Source: Atopsyche davidsoni
Lineage: Eukaryota; Arthropoda; Insecta; Trichoptera; Hydrobiosidae
Length of the DNA stretch: 64,000 nt
Reading direction: 5' to 3'
NCBI GenBank assembly: GCA_022113835.1
Contig: JAILWY010000014.1
Coordinates: 13,699,501 to 13,763,500, forward strand
Shown: in pieces, positions 61,996 to 64,000 of the stretch
Layout of the letters: each line of letters begins with the position of its first letter
How positions within the stretch are numbered: the stretch's first letter is position 1
The notes under the pieces: model-generated
What the model saw: the letters and a program-made list of their open reading frames with translations, nothing else
Database searches by the model: none
Told to the model about the DNA's origin: nothing
Made by a program: the position numbers and the translations under genes

Positions 61996-63675
61996 ATAAT
62001 ATACAACAAAAAAAAAAACAACATTGTTACATTCCTGCTAACAAGTTGCGTGGATTTAATTACTATTTTTTTAATAACTGCATGTTAATAATTTAAATGT
62101 CGAAAAAAGTAGTACTGTATATTAATTTCCTGGCTCTATGTATGTATTAAATAATTTGAAGAAAAAAAAAAATAATTACGCATTAACATTTTGGAATTTT
62201 TTCATTGTAATATTTTATTCAGCTTTTAATATACGACGGAGTTGCGAGTGTTCCTCTAACTTTCCTTCTTCATGTTATCAATTTGTATATACCGAGTGCT
62301 GAACTTCGGAAACCGTCCTTCGAGTCACGCAAATCCTATACGCAGAAGTTTCCGTATGTCAACAGAATACCTACCAGAAGATTTCTTTGGAGTCTGAACA
62401 AGCACTTATAAGGCAAAAGTGCTCATATACAAAAAAGATTTCCATTTTCTGGCTATACGTCTTTTTTTATTTATAAAAAAAATACCAATAATTTTTCAGA
62501 GAACCCAATGAATTGGACTATTTTCAGATATTCCTAAGAACAACTTTTTATTAATTTATGTGGAATTTTGATATTGAGTAATATGAATGAGCAGTAAATC
62601 AGTATAACCGGAATCAGCCGGATCTCAGAAGTGGCCCATCCCTGATATAACATGGGTTTCCGACAATCCATTTTTATTATTTTTTTAAAGATATTTTAAA
62701 AACACATAGGATAAACAAAAACCTACATGGTTATTGAAAATACACAAATAAAAATTATGAACATATTTAGTAAACAATCTATATAAAATCTACCATATAA
62801 TAACGTTGAAATAGAGCACATTTCTAAATTTGGTTCATTTTCCATATTATCAGAAATTTGAGGTATATAATTCTATATTTTTAAACCTCGAGACCTAGCG
62901 GTTATCAAAGTTGCTTATTCAATATGTGTTTCAAATCAGAGTGTGACGCTTTATGCAATTCAATTATATACATTTATTATTTAAAATAATGTCCATTTAA
63001 TTTGTATATAAATAACACTGCAATCTAACGGGTAAGCATTTTTAATCAATTGCAGCCGTGTCTGATTAACTATGATTTTTTCCCTGTTGTTTATTTGCAC
63101 TGTTTTTACATGTAAATCATAGAAAACCAGAGGACTAGTATCATGGTTTCCAGGTTAGACTTCGCGGTCACCAAGCAAGCGAGTTATTCAGTAGACCACT
63201 TGGGAAGAATCTACGGTATATAACAAAAAATACACAGTCGTGTTTGAGTTGTGCCACTGATTATTAGAAGACCTTAAGAGTCCATACTAATCTGACACCC
63301 AATATTTATTTATGATCTCCAACGCACGGAAGCTCCCATTGTATTGAAATCCTTGCGGACTCTGTATTTGGTTTTCTCTAAATGATTGTATAAAGGTAAA
63401 TGACCGGCTGATCGGTAATTTGACATTGGTTTATCGGATCGCAGGTGTGAAATTATCTTAACAACTTGTACGGGATAGTTTATTATATTTGCTTAGCATT
63501 GAGAAATACAATAATTTATTATAAGAAACCTTGCTATTTCCATATGCGATTTTTGTAAATAGAAAGCACGCACTATTAATAATAAAAATTGAAAAAAATA
63601 TTTTGCTGTGTATTGAATATTGTCAAACTTGAAAAATCTTCATATAGAATAAGTTATTCATGAATTTTATTTATA
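61996..63675. other. AT-rich noncoding stretch
   Basis: Nothing recognised. Confidence 0.5.
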
Positions 63676-63873
63676 ACTAATATGATTAAACACATTAGTT
63701 CATACATAGAAGATGATTTAAAGAAACTCTCTGTGTGGGATTTGAACCCACATCTCCTGGCTTACATGGCCGGTGTACTAACCCTTGTACTAACGAATCA
63801 CTTCCGTTTATCGAGAATTTTTAACAATCATACTCTACATATGAACCAATGTGCCCAGGCCAACCAATATTTC
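63676..63873. mobile_element. TIR element with tRNA-like core, copy C
   Basis: Aligns along its length with 38824-39041 with scattered substitutions. It lacks about 22 bases between the left TIR region and the B-box. The inverted ends are clearer here: left CACATTAGTTCATACATAGA, right (inward) CACATTGGTTCATATGTAGA. The A-box (63782-63792) and B-box (63738-63748) are intact on the minus strand, but the deletion removes the acceptor-stem-like half and the five-T run seen in copy A. The flanking DNA is unrelated to that of copy A. Confidence 0.75.
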
Positions 63874-64000
63874 ATTTACATAACAGACACATTTCAAATA
63901 GTTTATATAGAATGTATATAAAACCGTTTGAGGTTTTTAATTAACACCATGTTCAATTTAACTGACTATTATCAAAATATATATTTAATCTCGGTGGTTG

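Noticed and set aside
1..64000. CRISPR arrays, bacterial operons, rRNA or viral genes
   Set aside because: No regularly spaced short repeats with unique spacers, no ribosome-binding-site-led gene strings and no recognisable rRNA or virus-like ORF were seen.

Overview
The window looks like nuclear DNA of an animal, most likely an insect and plausibly a moth or butterfly. It is AT-rich (roughly one third G+C, estimated by eye), has no long open reading frame, no operon-like packing and no rRNA. It carries decayed relics typical of insect genomes: two internally deleted mariner-type DNA transposons with TA target duplications, RTE-like and R1-like reverse transcriptase fragments, tRNA-derived repeats, and many short AT microsatellites. 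The lepidopteran guess is inference only. No complete protein-coding gene can be called, so the 64 kb is either intergenic or inside very large introns.

Layout. 1-13.5 kb: a two-copy 142-bp repeat (1197-1424), a deleted mariner (4616-5070), an RTE-like 3' relic (6915-7110), an R1-like reverse transcriptase relic (7965-8140, minus), the best internal-exon candidate (8944-9112, minus, acidic/serine-rich) and a degenerate ~145-bp tandem array (9905-10405). 13.5-29 kb: a small TA-flanked MITE (13525-13890), a second deleted mariner (26306-26867) and long stretches with nothing recognisable. 29-36 kb: a 31-bp perfect foldback between 11-bp direct repeats (29218-29359), a promoter-like GC-rich block with a CRE (34640-34870), and an RTE fragment between 14-bp direct repeats (35145-35485). 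37-46 kb: a 23-bp hairpin (37400-37457), a terminal-inverted-repeat element containing a tRNA-like Pol III promoter with an inverted partial copy beside it (38824-39214), a broken small ORF (41214-41399), and a cysteine-rich ORF (44904-45143, minus). 46-64 kb: a small alanine-rich ORF (48880-49035), a possible 3' exon (57000-57121), a hAT-like MITE (57929-58346), a SINE-like unit (59640-59960), and another copy of the TIR/tRNA-like element (63676-63873).

Two window-wide signals stand out. Short GC-rich islands (about 100-350 bp) sit in the AT-rich background, and many carry a YY1/Pho-like ATGGC(G/C)G motif (16 by hand count) or a perfect CRE palindrome TGACGTCA (7 by hand count). Both exceed a simple base-composition expectation. 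This fits a regulatory gene desert or very long introns, but no gene can be named. The most unusual discrete object is the TIR element with an intact internal Pol III promoter, present three times including one head-to-head inverted pair.
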